A stretch of DNA of 54,181 nt from Cytophagales bacterium. GTDB lineage: Bacteria; Bacteroidota; Bacteroidia; Cytophagales; Microscillaceae. The notes under the pieces are model-generated. The model had not been told where the DNA came from. It made no database searches and worked only from the letters and a program-made list of their open reading frames with translations. The DNA is taken from NCBI GenBank assembly GCA_013297825.1, contig JAAFIN010000005.1, forward strand, positions 1-54,181, in the 5' to 3' direction. Positions within the stretch are counted from its first letter, which is position 1; each line of letters starts with the position of its first letter. Shown one piece after another: positions 8,109 to 16,141 of this stretch. The translations under genes were made by a program, and so were the position numbers.

Positions 8109-8526
8109 TTTTTTAATAAAAAAAATTTGAATAGATAGTAATTAAACCTATAAGGTTTTTAAAAACCTTATAGGTTTTTTCAAAAAACTGTTAAATAGTT
8201 ACAAAATTTTTGTAAATTTATTTCATTTTTTGGAAAAAATTTTAAAAAGCGTTGTTTTTACTTTACTTTTTATTTTGTATCAATGTTACAAAAAATTTGG
8301 AAATTAACAAGTGTATTAACAAAGGTGTCAGGAGAAAGGTATCAGGAATCAGGTGTTAGTAATCGGGGAAAAACAGAAAAATCAAACTAAATTATTTTTG
8401 GCTGTTCTCATTCATCATTTAACATTTAACATTCATCATTGTTTTTAGACTAAATCAAAATTAACCTTTTCATTTGGACAAGGTAATTTTTAATTTTAAT
8501 TTTGTAAAAAATTTTTAGAAAAAATT
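8109..8526. repeat. Divergent spacer with a perfect palindrome and two heptad arrays
   Basis: 418 bases without a gene. A 34-base palindrome with no loop, AAACCTATAAGGTTTTT and its complement, occupies 8144-8177, just upstream of the caspase gene. Purine-sense family D heptads lie at about 8327-8362. GGCTGTTCTCATT plus pyrimidine-sense family B heptads lie at 8400-8441. No consensus promoter was recognised. Confidence 0.7.
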
Positions 8527-8982
8527 ATGAAAAAAAACTTTCTTTTAGTTGCGTTTATGTTGTTTTTGGGTGCAATTTTTTACCAATGCACACGCAAAAA
8601 TGCACCTTCCACAACCGACAATATCACACCTGAACAATATCCAAATGACAGTAGTGAGCTTGCAATACTAATGCGTGAAATGGACAAAGATTTTCAAAAT
8701 CTTAAAATTTTGCTTGGAAAAAAAGATGAAAAAAAGGACGTTCAAATCCCTGATTTAAGAGAAAAATTTGCAAAAATTCACACCGCAACGCCCACAGAGG
8801 CAGACAAAAAAGATGCAACTTATAAAGCAATGTCTGATGTATTTCTCAAAAATTTGGATACCTTTTACGCTGAACCTCAAAATCGCTTGGACAATTACAC
8901 AATTTTAGTAAATGCGTGTCTAAATTGCCACAAATCACTTTGTCCAGGGCCTACAGTTAGAATTAAAAAATTGCATTTTTAG
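8527..8982 (+). CDS. Cytochrome c lipoprotein with one C-terminal heme site
   Basis: 151 residues. The lipobox-like IFYQC at about residue 21 suggests a lipoprotein, followed by a Ser/Thr/Pro linker and a helical domain. The only heme-attachment motif, CLNCH, is at residues 131-135 and is followed by CPGP and a basic tail, an arrangement typical of a Bacteroidota-specific class related to cytochrome c' four-helix bundles. A role in periplasmic electron transfer or gas or heme sensing is inferred; no oxidoreductase neighbours are present. Confidence 0.8.
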   Translation: MKKNFLLVAFMLFLGAIFYQCTRKNAPSTTDNITPEQYPNDSSELAILMREMDKDFQNLKILLGKKDEKKDVQIPDLREKFAKIHTATPTEADKKDATYKAMSDVFLKNLDTFYAEPQNRLDNYTILVNACLNCHKSLCPGPTVRIKKLHF

Positions 8983-9105
8983 GTTTAAAAGTTCAAAGTT
9001 CAAGGTTCAAAAAATCCTGTTAATCTTTAAATCCTGAAATTTTGTTGAAAAAGGCTGTTGGCTGTTCCATTTATCATTTATCATTCACCATTTATCATTC
9101 ATCAT
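8983..9105. repeat. Convergent heptad spacer with family C, AATCCT and family B segments
   Basis: Purine-sense family C (about 8986-9010) runs into AATCCTGTTAATCTTTAAAT, an interspersed core also present at about 15549-15580. GGCTGTTCCATT (9060-9071) and pyrimidine-sense family B heptads follow to about 9108, supplying the end of the opposite-strand gene. Confidence 0.75.
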
Positions 9106-9969
9106 TTACTTGCAATCTCTCACGCACACACCTTTTGCATTGATACCAAACATTTTATCATCTTTTTTGACATCAGCTATGCCTTTGTGAAAACTTGTGC
9201 CATAACTATATTGTGCAGGAACAACCACATTACCTTTCATATCCACATAACCAATATTTTTGCCTAATTTTATACGTGCAATTCCCTCGTGATACACATC
9301 TAAAATATCGCAAATGTGTTCGCCTTTTTGGTTGATATAAAAAGTTTCGCCATCAATTAGGCGAGCTTTTGCAAGTCCATTGATAAATTTATCCACATAT
9401 CTATATTTCAAAGGCACTACTTCTGTACCTTCTTTGTTGATAAAACCAACTTTATCCCTAATTCTCACACGTGCATATTCTTCAATAAAATCCTCTACAA
9501 AATCATATTTTGGCGAAACAATTTCGTGTCCTTTGGCATCTACAAGCCCCATTTTGCCCTCTGATTTGGTGGTTGCTACACCTCTGTGATAAGTGCCTAT
9601 TTTTTCATAAGTAGCTTTTTTGGTAATTTCTTTTTTAGGTTCTTCTTTTTTCAATTCTGTTTTAATTTCTTTCTTAGGATTTTCATTTTGGGTATTTGTT
9701 CCCTCTTTGGGGGTTAGGGGACTTGGGCTTTTCTCCTCCTTTGAGGTCTGTGTGGCTTGGTTTTCAGGCACATCAAGCGTATTATGAGCTTCTTGTGCAT
9801 TTTCTTTGTCAGCTTGTGAAAGCGTGTCAAGTGTCCTTTTTATAGGTTTTTGTGTATTTTCGGTTGATTTTTGCATTTCTACGTGATTATCTTTTTCATC
9901 TTGTTTTTTCTCACAATTACAAAATAATATTTGTATTAAAAGAATTATAATAAAATATATTTTTTTCAT
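9106..9969 (-). CDS. WG-repeat lipoprotein
   Basis: 287 residues. The signal ends LFCNC, a relaxed lipobox near residue 20. Residues about 25-125 are a low-complexity Lys/Glu/Thr/Pro linker. From about residue 128 there are five degenerate WG (KWG) repeats of about 33 residues with the pattern G-(F/Y/L)-(I/V)-(N/D)-xxG. WG-repeat proteins are common at Bacteroidota surfaces, and their ligands are mostly unknown. An oddity is that bases 9701-9724 are a copy of the C-rich intergenic repeat read in frame, encoding SPLTPKEG in the linker. A larger relative lies at 38325-39500. Confidence 0.8.
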   Translation of the reverse strand: MKKIYFIIILLIQILFCNCEKKQDEKDNHVEMQKSTENTQKPIKRTLDTLSQADKENAQEAHNTLDVPENQATQTSKEEKSPSPLTPKEGTNTQNENPKKEIKTELKKEEPKKEITKKATYEKIGTYHRGVATTKSEGKMGLVDAKGHEIVSPKYDFVEDFIEEYARVRIRDKVGFINKEGTEVVPLKYRYVDKFINGLAKARLIDGETFYINQKGEHICDILDVYHEGIARIKLGKNIGYVDMKGNVVVPAQYSYGTSFHKGIADVKKDDKMFGINAKGVCVRDCK

Positions 9970-10065
9970 AGTATTTTTTTAAGTAATTTTAAAAAATAAA
10001 ATATTTAGGTTTTTAATAAAATTTTTCTCAAAAATAAACATAAAATAAAAATTTTGCAATAAAAT

Positions 10066-10109
10066 TCCTAATTCCTAATTTCTAATTCTTAATTAAATCA
10101 TTACCTTTG
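10066..10109. promoter_or_regulatory. Family A array and possible -7 element
   Basis: Pyrimidine-sense AATTCCT-type heptads (about 10066-10096) are followed at once by TACCTTTG (10102-10109), a match to the Bacteroidota -7 box TAnnTTTG, 74 bases before the next start codon. No TTTG lies 19 bases upstream; the heptads occupy the -33 position. Confidence 0.45.
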
Positions 10110-10182
10110 CACGTCAAAAAAATATCTAAAAATTTTACTTAAAAAATAACCAAAAATAAAACTAAAATATATCATTTTCCAA

Positions 10183-11466
10183 ATGAAAAATTTTTATCAT
10201 AAAATGTATTTTGTAGCACTTGCTACATTTATGTTTGCTTGCGGTGGTGCAGATACTCCTGCTAACAACAATAAAATAGACACTACAAAAAAAATTGTGG
10301 AGCCTCCACGCCCAAAAGCTAATCCAAAACTTACCGCAATGGCTCAAATTATGGGCGGTATTGATGTAACTTATAAAGAAGGTTTGGATAGCGTACTCAA
10401 TTCAAAAGACGTAAAACTGCACCACGAAGAATTTAACCGCCAATGGGCTAATCTTGAAACCAAATTCCTCGCTAAAATGCGTCCTTGGAGAGATAGCGAA
10501 CTCGCAGATTTCAACAGCAAAAAAGAACATACTTTGTTTTATCCATTTTCAGGCCCTGACATCTTAAATGCTTATGAATTGTTCCCTAATGCAGATAATT
10601 ATTTGATGTTTGGGCTTGAACTTGATGGCAAACTTGCAAAAGATGCTACCAAATTACCAAAAGGATATTTGGGACAACTTCGTACTGCTTTGAGTGATGT
10701 GTGTAGCAGAAATTATTTTATTACAAGCAGAATGGGTGCTTTGTATGGTGGTGGTGTGTTGCCTATTATGTCTGTTTTTGTGGTGCGTACAGGTAGCGAA
10801 GTGGTAGATGCAAAACGTTTTTATGTGGATAATGACGGAAAACCTGTTTTTGTGGAATTGGAAGATGAAAAAGCAGTTGATAAAAAAGCAGTAAAAGGGG
10901 TAATGATTGAATTTATCCACAAAGACAAAAAGAAAAGTCAAAAAGCATTCTTTATTGGTAAAGATGTTGAGGATAAAGCTATTAAAAATTATATGGAAAT
11001 GGCGAAATTTATCCAAAATTTCCCTAATAAAATTGGTTTTATTAAATCAGCTTCTTATATTCTTCACAACGCTAATTTTTCAGTTATTCGCAATCTTTTG
11101 CTTGATGAATGTTCTGCTATTTTGCAAGATGACACAGGTATTCGTTACAGCGTGTACAAAGAAAGTGGTTGGGACGTAAAACTTTATGGAAAATATGGTC
11201 GCCCAATTTCAGATTTTGGTGTTTATACTTTCCAACCTGATGTGGATAAAATCTACAAACAAGATTCTACCATCAAAAAACTTAATTTTACGTTTGGGTA
11301 TCATTGGGTAACCAAAAGCAAAACAAATGTAGATATGACAAGCGTTTTTGTGGCACGCAAACCTGAAGGTGCAAAACGCCTAACCGAAGAAGATAAAAAA
11401 GCACAAAAAGAAGAAGCTAAAAAAGTAGAGCCTAAAAAAGAAGAAAAGAAAGAAGTTAAAAAATAA
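10183..11466 (+). CDS. Large lipoprotein of unknown function
   Basis: 427 residues. The lipobox FMFAC places a lipidated cysteine at about residue 20, followed by a short Asp/Asn/Thr linker. The body (about 50-390) is a single mixed alpha/beta domain with the recognisable strings FYPFSGPDILNAYELFPNA and GVMIEFIH. This looks like an uncharacterised Bacteroidota family; I do not recognise a function. The last 35 residues are a Lys/Glu-rich tail, probably disordered. It is monocistronic, with a strong terminator after the stop. Confidence 0.8.
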   Translation: MKNFYHKMYFVALATFMFACGGADTPANNNKIDTTKKIVEPPRPKANPKLTAMAQIMGGIDVTYKEGLDSVLNSKDVKLHHEEFNRQWANLETKFLAKMRPWRDSELADFNSKKEHTLFYPFSGPDILNAYELFPNADNYLMFGLELDGKLAKDATKLPKGYLGQLRTALSDVCSRNYFITSRMGALYGGGVLPIMSVFVVRTGSEVVDAKRFYVDNDGKPVFVELEDEKAVDKKAVKGVMIEFIHKDKKKSQKAFFIGKDVEDKAIKNYMEMAKFIQNFPNKIGFIKSASYILHNANFSVIRNLLLDECSAILQDDTGIRYSVYKESGWDVKLYGKYGRPISDFGVYTFQPDVDKIYKQDSTIKKLNFTFGYHWVTKSKTNVDMTSVFVARKPEGAKRLTEEDKKAQKEEAKKVEPKKEEKKEVKK

Positions 11467-11495
11467 TTGGCTTTTTTAGAAAATAATAAAAAAAT

Positions 11496-11537
11496 CCACT
11501 CGAATTGTTAAAATAAATAATTTGAGTGGGTTTTTTG
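11496..11537 (+). terminator. Rho-independent terminator
   Basis: CCACTC (11496-11501) with adjoining bases pairs with GAGTGG (11524-11529), followed by a T tract (TTTTTTGTTTTT). It lies about 30 bases after the lipoprotein stop codon. Confidence 0.8.
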
Positions 11538-11569
11538 TTTTTCATAAGCAATAACTGTTTTATCTATTT

Positions 11570-11600
11570 TTGGCTATTTGCACATAAGTTTATATTTTTG
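11570..11600 (+). promoter_or_regulatory. Possible promoter for the PTPS-like gene
   Basis: TATTTTTG (11593-11600) matches the Bacteroidota -7 box, with a TTG (11570-11572) 20 bases upstream. It lies 105 bases before the start at 11706. Confidence 0.4.
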
Positions 11601-11705
11601 TAAAAATTTTTATTAAAAAAAACATTTAAAATTTTTTGTAGTATTTTTTCAAACCATTCCTACAAAAAATACCAATTTTATTTTTTACAAAAAAAACTAA
11701 AAAAG

Positions 11706-12125
11706 ATGGTTTATATTTCTCGTAGAGCATATTTTAATGCTGCACACAAGCTCTATAATGACGCTTGGACGCTTGAACAAAATCAAGAAGTTTATGGTGT
11801 ATGTGCCAATGAGTATTGGCACGGACATAATTTTGAGTTGATAGTAACCGTAAAAGGTGAAATTCATCCTGAAAGTCAATGGGTAATGGATATGAAAAAA
11901 TTAGGTGCTTTGGTGAAAAAAGAAGTTACCGAAAAACTTGACCACCGCAATATGAATATTGATGTGGATTTTATGAAAGGCAAAATTCCTACTTGTGAGG
12001 TACTTGTTATAGAAATTTGGAAAATATTATTTCCACTTATTCCCATTCATTCCAACAATCAAGCACAATTACACAAATTGCAATTATTTGAAACACACAA
12101 TAATTTTGTGGAATACTATGGATAA
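11706..12125 (+). CDS. queD: 6-pyruvoyl-tetrahydropterin synthase / QueD family enzyme
   Basis: 139 residues, the usual subunit length. Zinc ligands are His14 (FNAAH), His39 and His41 (HGH). Catalytic Cys33 is spaced CX5HGH, as in eukaryotic-type PTPS, rather than the CX3HGH of classical QueD. LDHRNMN and a glutamate in the PTxE position complete the active site. The family converts dihydroneopterin triphosphate to a tetrahydropterin, feeding queuosine or biopterin-like cofactor synthesis. The sequence does not show which product is made, and no queuosine genes are adjacent, so the symbol is the common annotation and not proof. Confidence 0.85.
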   Translation: MVYISRRAYFNAAHKLYNDAWTLEQNQEVYGVCANEYWHGHNFELIVTVKGEIHPESQWVMDMKKLGALVKKEVTEKLDHRNMNIDVDFMKGKIPTCEVLVIEIWKILFPLIPIHSNNQAQLHKLQLFETHNNFVEYYG

Positions 12126-12357
12126 TGGTGAATGTTAAATGTTAAATGTTAAATGAAACAGCCTTTTTAATGGTGAATGTTAAATGAAACAGCCAAAATA
12201 AAAGCAGAATTTTTAAAATTCAATACAAATTTATAGAATTATTATAAATTATTTTTTAAATAATTAAAATAAAATTTTGATAATTAAAATATTTTTACTA
12301 TAATTCTTAATTCCTAATTCCTAATTCTTAATTCTTAATTCTTAATTCTTAATTCTT
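12124..12357. repeat. Heptad mosaic with an AGCAGGATT-type core
   Basis: Purine-sense family B heptads with two junction copies (12152-12163 and 12183-12194) are followed by the core AGCCAAAATAAAAGCAG..ACAAATTTATAG..., which is homologous to the core at 26306-26360. After AT-rich DNA, pyrimidine-sense family A heptads (about 12303-12357) run directly into the rpiB start codon. No promoter consensus was found. Confidence 0.8.
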
Positions 12358-12786
12358 ATGAAAATAGCACTTGGAGCAGACCACGCAGGTTTTGCGTATA
12401 AAGAAATTATCAAAAAAATGCTTGTTGAAGCAGGACACGAAGTACAAGACTTTGGCACACATAGCGAAGAATCTGTTGATTATCCAGATTTTTCGCACCC
12501 TGTCGCAAAATCTATTACCGAAAAAGATGCTTTACTCGGTATATTATTTTGTGGAAGTGGCAACGGTGTAGCAATGGCTGCCAACAAACACCCAAATATT
12601 CGTTGTGCATTGTGTTGGAATGATACGCTTGCAGGGCTTGCACGCACGCATAATGACGCAAATGTACTCGCAATTCCTGCGAGATTTATTGATGTGCCTG
12701 CCACAGAAAATATCGTAAAAGCATTTTTGAATAATAGTTTTGAAGGCGGAAGACATCAAAAAAGAGTAGATAAAATAAGTTGTTAA
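12358..12786 (+). CDS. rpiB: Ribose-5-phosphate isomerase B
   Basis: 142 residues, full length for RpiB/LacAB family members. The N-terminus ALGADHAG, with substrate-binding Asp8 and His9, is canonical, as are catalytic Cys65 in the GILFCGSGNG loop and a later NDAN motif. It interconverts ribose 5-phosphate and ribulose 5-phosphate in the non-oxidative pentose phosphate pathway, in the cytosol. The start codon directly abuts a family A heptad array, so the array forms the whole translation-initiation leader. Neighbouring genes are not pathway-related. Confidence 0.95.
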   Translation: MKIALGADHAGFAYKEIIKKMLVEAGHEVQDFGTHSEESVDYPDFSHPVAKSITEKDALLGILFCGSGNGVAMAANKHPNIRCALCWNDTLAGLARTHNDANVLAIPARFIDVPATENIVKAFLNNSFEGGRHQKRVDKISC

Positions 12787-12886
12787 TGATGGTTTTTGAC
12801 ATAAAACTTTGTAATTTTTGATGTTTTTTTTTGTATTACAAAAACAAAAAACATTTTTTTATAAAACATTTTTAACAATAATAAAT

Positions 12887-13603
12887 ATGAAGTACAAAAA
12901 CTATTTTACACAATACGCCTTTATTTTTTGCGTAATTTTTTCATTTCTTTTTTCGGTAAATGTTGCTTATGCTCAAGACGAAAATAGCAAACCTGAGCCT
13001 TCACTATCATTTTTTTCGGAAGATGGCATACGTTTTTGGATAAGCATCAATGGCGAAAAACAAAATAAAGTGGCAAGTTCCAACGTCAAAATCCCTGCCA
13101 CACAAGATACTTGGCTTAAAGCTAAAATTATTTTTGAGAATGAAAGCCTCCCCGAAATCTCCAAAAATGTAGCAATGAGTACAAAAGGAGACGTTGTATA
13201 TAGGATAAAAAAAGCACGCAAAAAATATGTTGTGCGTATGTTTAGCTCACCTAATAGTTTGGGCACAGGCTTTGGAGATGACGAAAGTGCATCTACCAAT
13301 AACACACCTTGTTATGGTGAAATGCCATCTGGGTCGTTTTATACGTCTTTGTCAGCAGTTCAGAAAGAAACTTTTGAAGCAACAAAATTATCCACCAGCA
13401 AACAAATTGCAGATAATAATTGCCTTTCTACTGACCAAATAAAATCATTGATGAAAGCCTATCAATACGAAGCCTCACGTTTGGAATTTGCAAAATATGC
13501 CTACAAACGCTGTTATGACCCACAAAATTATCATCTCATAAATGATGCTTTTGAATATGCTGGCTCAAAATCAGAAATGGCGGATTTTGTCAAAAAGAAG
13601 TAA
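12887..13603 (+). CDS. DUF4476 domain secreted protein
   Basis: 238 residues from the ATG at 12887, chosen because the signal peptide (MKYKNY.. to AYAQ, about residue 28) begins there; an upstream in-frame ATG only adds a Phe-rich leader. Residues 30-130 form an uncharacterised N-terminal domain. Residues about 145-238 match DUF4476, with the helical pattern FxxAKxxxxxNCLSxxQIKxLMxxFxYExxRLxFAKxAYxxCYDxxNY. DUF4476 occurs in many Bacteroidota exported proteins and its function is unknown. A family D array and a terminator follow the stop. Confidence 0.85.
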   Translation: MKYKNYFTQYAFIFCVIFSFLFSVNVAYAQDENSKPEPSLSFFSEDGIRFWISINGEKQNKVASSNVKIPATQDTWLKAKIIFENESLPEISKNVAMSTKGDVVYRIKKARKKYVVRMFSSPNSLGTGFGDDESASTNNTPCYGEMPSGSFYTSLSAVQKETFEATKLSTSKQIADNNCLSTDQIKSLMKAYQYEASRLEFAKYAYKRCYDPQNYHLINDAFEYAGSKSEMADFVKKK

Positions 13604-13772
13604 TCAGGTGTCAGGAATCAGGTGTCAGGAATCAGGTGTCAGAAAATATAAAATAAAAAAACACAAGATTTTTTTCAATCTTGTGTTTTTTTATAAAAAA
13701 ATTATTGAAATAATCATCAATTAAAACTTAACAAACTTAGACTTGCAAAGTTTTAAAAAACTTAGCAAGTCT
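13604..13772. terminator. Family D array, terminator and ACTTGC-family palindrome
   Basis: Five or six purine-sense family D heptads (GTGTCAG/GAATCAG, about 13605-13642) start at the DUF4476 stop. The stem ACACAAGATT with complement and T tract (about 13656-13692) is a strong terminator. Further on, AGACTTGCAAAG and its imperfect complement (13739-13772) form a second stem-loop just before the next gene. Confidence 0.75.
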
Positions 13773-13795
13773 TTGCGTTATTTACGAAAAAATTT

Positions 13796-14287
13796 ATGAA
13801 AAAAATATTTTTAATTTTCTGTTTTTTTATTGTTAATTTTTATTTAAAGGCTCAAAATACTGTAACAGAAAAAGATTTTTTGGGTTATACTTTTGAGATT
13901 TCAAACGAAATCAACAAAAAATGGCAAAGTTTTGCAACCATAAAATTTAAAAAACATAGAATTGCAGAGCTTACGCTTTATGCAGCAGGCAGAAAAAACG
14001 AAAGAGTATTATTACCAGGAACTGCAATTTGGGAAATAACAGGCGAAAAAATAACAATTATAGGAATGGAAGAAGGTTTTAGAACATTAATTTCTGAAAA
14101 TAATATGCTTACTATGATTCCAAATCCTACCAATGTAATGTTTAATTGCTCTGTAACACGTATGGGAAAAGATTTTTTGATTATTTCGCCTCCTATAAAT
14201 TGGAATAAAATGTCAGATGCAGATTTTGAAAAAAATATTAAAAATAAATCTATTCGCTTACAAACCTATAAATTTAGAAAAATTTAA
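13796..14287 (+). CDS. Small secreted protein, tandem paralog 1
   Basis: 163 residues with a signal peptide ending LKAQ near residue 20. The mature domain appears to be a lipocalin-like or META-like small beta-barrel: an opening EKDFLGYTFEI strand, then FKKHRIAELTLYA, IWEITGEKITI and a cysteine in NCSVTRMGKD. It shares length and the motifs EKDxxGxTFEI, ISENxxL and SDAxFExxIKNK with the next gene, so the two are tandem duplicates at roughly half identity. No function is recognised. Confidence 0.75.
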   Translation: MKKIFLIFCFFIVNFYLKAQNTVTEKDFLGYTFEISNEINKKWQSFATIKFKKHRIAELTLYAAGRKNERVLLPGTAIWEITGEKITIIGMEEGFRTLISENNMLTMIPNPTNVMFNCSVTRMGKDFLIISPPINWNKMSDADFEKNIKNKSIRLQTYKFRKI

Positions 14288-14361
14288 GGTTTTATTAACT
14301 GTTTTTTTGTATTAAATTTCACATTTTATAATTTTTAAACAACATTTTTTATAACAAACTT

Positions 14362-14853
14362 ATGAAAAAATTATCATTTATCTTTTTGATGTTTTGGGTT
14401 TTTATGCTAAATTTCCAAGTAAAAGCCCAAATGCCTGTGAGTGAAAAAGACCTTGTTGGTAGCACTTTTGAAATCCAATTTGGCACTGAATCTTATTATA
14501 AAGTTACTTTCAAAAAACACAAAGTTGCAGAACTTACTATTTATGCTACTGACAAAAAAGGGAATATGGTGTATATTCCTGGTAGAGCTGTTTGGGATAT
14601 GTCAGGCGACAAAGTTACATTGGTTTCAGAATGGGAAGGTTTTAGAGGCTTGATTTCTGAAAATAGCAATCTTTCAAGATACCCAACTACAGGGCTTGTA
14701 TTGGTAGGTTGTCAGGTTACACGTGCAACAGGAAAGGATTTGACAATGACCTCACCTTATATGAACTCAGGACACGTGTCTGATGCAGAATTTGAGGCAA
14801 CCATCAAAAACAAAACTGCTTTTCGTCAAACTATGAAATTAAAGAAAATTTAA
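14362..14853 (+). CDS. Small secreted protein, tandem paralog 2
   Basis: 163 residues, the same length as its upstream paralog, with a signal peptide ending VKAQ. It has the pattern SEKDLVGSTFEI, FKKHKVAELTIYA, AVWDMSGDKVTLV, GCQVTRATGKDL and a final SDAEFEATIKNK. The core strands and the C-terminal helix are conserved between the two copies, while loops differ. The unit fits a one-domain lipocalin-like fold in the periplasm or on the surface. Ligand and partners are unknown. Confidence 0.75.
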   Translation: MKKLSFIFLMFWVFMLNFQVKAQMPVSEKDLVGSTFEIQFGTESYYKVTFKKHKVAELTIYATDKKGNMVYIPGRAVWDMSGDKVTLVSEWEGFRGLISENSNLSRYPTTGLVLVGCQVTRATGKDLTMTSPYMNSGHVSDAEFEATIKNKTAFRQTMKLKKI

Positions 14854-14879
14854 TTTTTTTTTGGATTTGTTATTTGTCA

Positions 14880-14917
14880 AAACCTTCAAAGTTTTTTAAA
14901 AAATTTTGAAGGTTTTT
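14880..14917 (+). terminator. CCTTCAAAG stem-loop terminator
   Basis: AACCTTCAAA and its complement TTTGAAGGTT enclose a self-complementary T/A stretch and end in a T tract, 27 bases after the paralog 2 stop codon. It belongs to the same class of pyrimidine-first palindromes as 1491-1524 and 8144-8177. Confidence 0.7.
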
Positions 14918-14936
14918 AAGTTAAAAAGCTAAAATA

Positions 14937-15506
14937 ATGCTGTATTTTTTTGTAATTTTTTTAGCAATAATTTTATTGCTTTTTGTGCTTTTGAATATTT
15001 TAGCATATATTTCTCACGATTATGCGTTGTTTTTTACGCAAGAAAGGATTGGAAAAAATGAAAAACCTTTTTTGATGTATAAATATAAAACTATGCAAAA
15101 TTTGTATGATACAGAAGGTAATCTTCTTCCTGATGCCCAACGCATTACTTGGATAGGTTTTTTTCTTAGAAAAACCTCTTTTGATGAACTTCCCCAACTG
15201 CTTAATATTCTCAAAGGTGATATGAATTTTGTGGGACCTCGCCCACTTCCACCGCAATATTTACCACATTATTCGCCTGAACAACGCAAACGCCATCTTG
15301 TAAAAGGTGGCATTACAGGTCTGGCACAGGTAAAAGGCGGAAATCATCTAAATTGGCAAAAAAGATTTGAGTTAGATGTTTGGTATGTAGAAAATCGTAC
15401 TTTTTGGCTTGACCTTTATATTATTTGGCTTACTTTTGGTAAATTTTTTTGGCGAAATGATGCAAATGTAGAAGTTGAACCTTTCAAGGGTAATGAAAAA
15501 GTTTAA
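14937..15506 (+). CDS. Small monotopic phosphoglycosyl transferase (bacterial sugar transferase)
   Basis: 189 residues, the minimal size of the monotopic PGT family (WcaJ C-terminal/PglC type). One hydrophobic re-entrant helix (about 1-25) is followed by the family motifs FTQERIGK, YKYKTM, RKTSFDELPQLLNILKGDM, containing the catalytic Asp-Glu pair, and VGPRP. The enzyme transfers a sugar-1-phosphate from a UDP-sugar to undecaprenyl phosphate, the first membrane step of polysaccharide or glycan assembly. It is an orphan: the nearest sugar gene is the UDP-sugar dehydrogenase at 19735, about 4 kb downstream. Confidence 0.9.
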   Translation: MLYFFVIFLAIILLLFVLLNILAYISHDYALFFTQERIGKNEKPFLMYKYKTMQNLYDTEGNLLPDAQRITWIGFFLRKTSFDELPQLLNILKGDMNFVGPRPLPPQYLPHYSPEQRKRHLVKGGITGLAQVKGGNHLNWQKRFELDVWYVENRTFWLDLYIIWLTFGKFFWRNDANVEVEPFKGNEKV

Positions 15507-15751
15507 AAAGTTCAAAGTTTAAGGTTCAAAAGTTCAAGGTTCACAAAAAATCCTGCTAATCTTTAAATCCTAAAAATCCTGCTCTTATTTGGCTGTTCCA
15601 TTAAAGTTCTTTAAATGAAACCATTTTGGAACACGGATTTTACGGATTAACACAGATTTTCACGGATTTTTTTCTTTTTTTCGTAAAATTTTGATGTTTT
15701 TTATCAATTTTTAGACTTCATTTTAAAAACTCTATTTACCATTCACCATTA
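15506..15751. repeat. Convergent spacer: family C, AGCAGGATT core, ACGGATT repeats, family B
   Basis: Purine-sense family C (about 15508-15545) is followed by an AATCCTGCTAATCTTTAAAT core ending in GGCTGTTCCATT (15591-15602). Read on the minus strand, this is GGAACAGCC plus an AAATAAGAGCAGGATTTTT core like those at 12191 and 26306. Then ACGGATT/ACAGATT direct repeats (15633-15670) and short pyrimidine-sense family B heptads (about 15736-15751) lead to the stop of the minus-strand gene. Confidence 0.75.
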
Positions 15752-16141
15752 TCAAAGTCCTACACAATCACACAATTCTGCCACAAGACTTTCCCAAAGT
15801 TCTTTGAGTTCTTTTTCGTTGGTCATTTCAGAATAGTCAATCACACGCAGAAAACTTGTATTGGTAAGTTCGCTTAATTGTATGCGAAACTCAATATAAG
15901 GTGGATTTTCTTGTTCTTTTCGGTTATTATCCAAAAACTCGTATTTGATGTGGTGATTTGTCCTAATGTGTGTAACAGTCGCAAAATGTTCTGCATTATC
16001 CCAAAAAAAATTGTAGATTTTGTTATCTTCTAAGATAACTTTTTGAGCAAACCATTCTTCCAAATTTTTGGGATTAAGCAAATAAGGAAATATTATTTTT
16101 GGCGAAATATTTAGCTCAAATTCTTGTGTGTATTTTAGCAT
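15752..16141 (-). CDS. START-like (SRPBCC fold) domain protein
   Basis: 129 residues from the ATG at 16141. An in-frame TTG nine bases earlier lies inside a family C heptad array and is rejected. The sequence has the single-domain START-like pattern of Bacteroidota: YTQEFELNISPKIIFPYLLNPKNLEEWFA at the start, central antiparallel strands and a long C-terminal helix (ELKELWESLVAELC). The fold makes a hydrophobic ligand pocket, and the ligand is unknown. It is monocistronic and convergent with the sugar transferase. Confidence 0.8.
   Translation of the reverse strand: MLKYTQEFELNISPKIIFPYLLNPKNLEEWFAQKVILEDNKIYNFFWDNAEHFATVTHIRTNHHIKYEFLDNNRKEQENPPYIEFRIQLSELTNTSFLRVIDYSEMTNEKELKELWESLVAELCDCVGL

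Noticed and set aside
13796-14853. Single split or frameshifted gene
   Set aside because: Both 163-residue proteins have their own signal peptide and full-length matching cores, so they are tandem paralogs.
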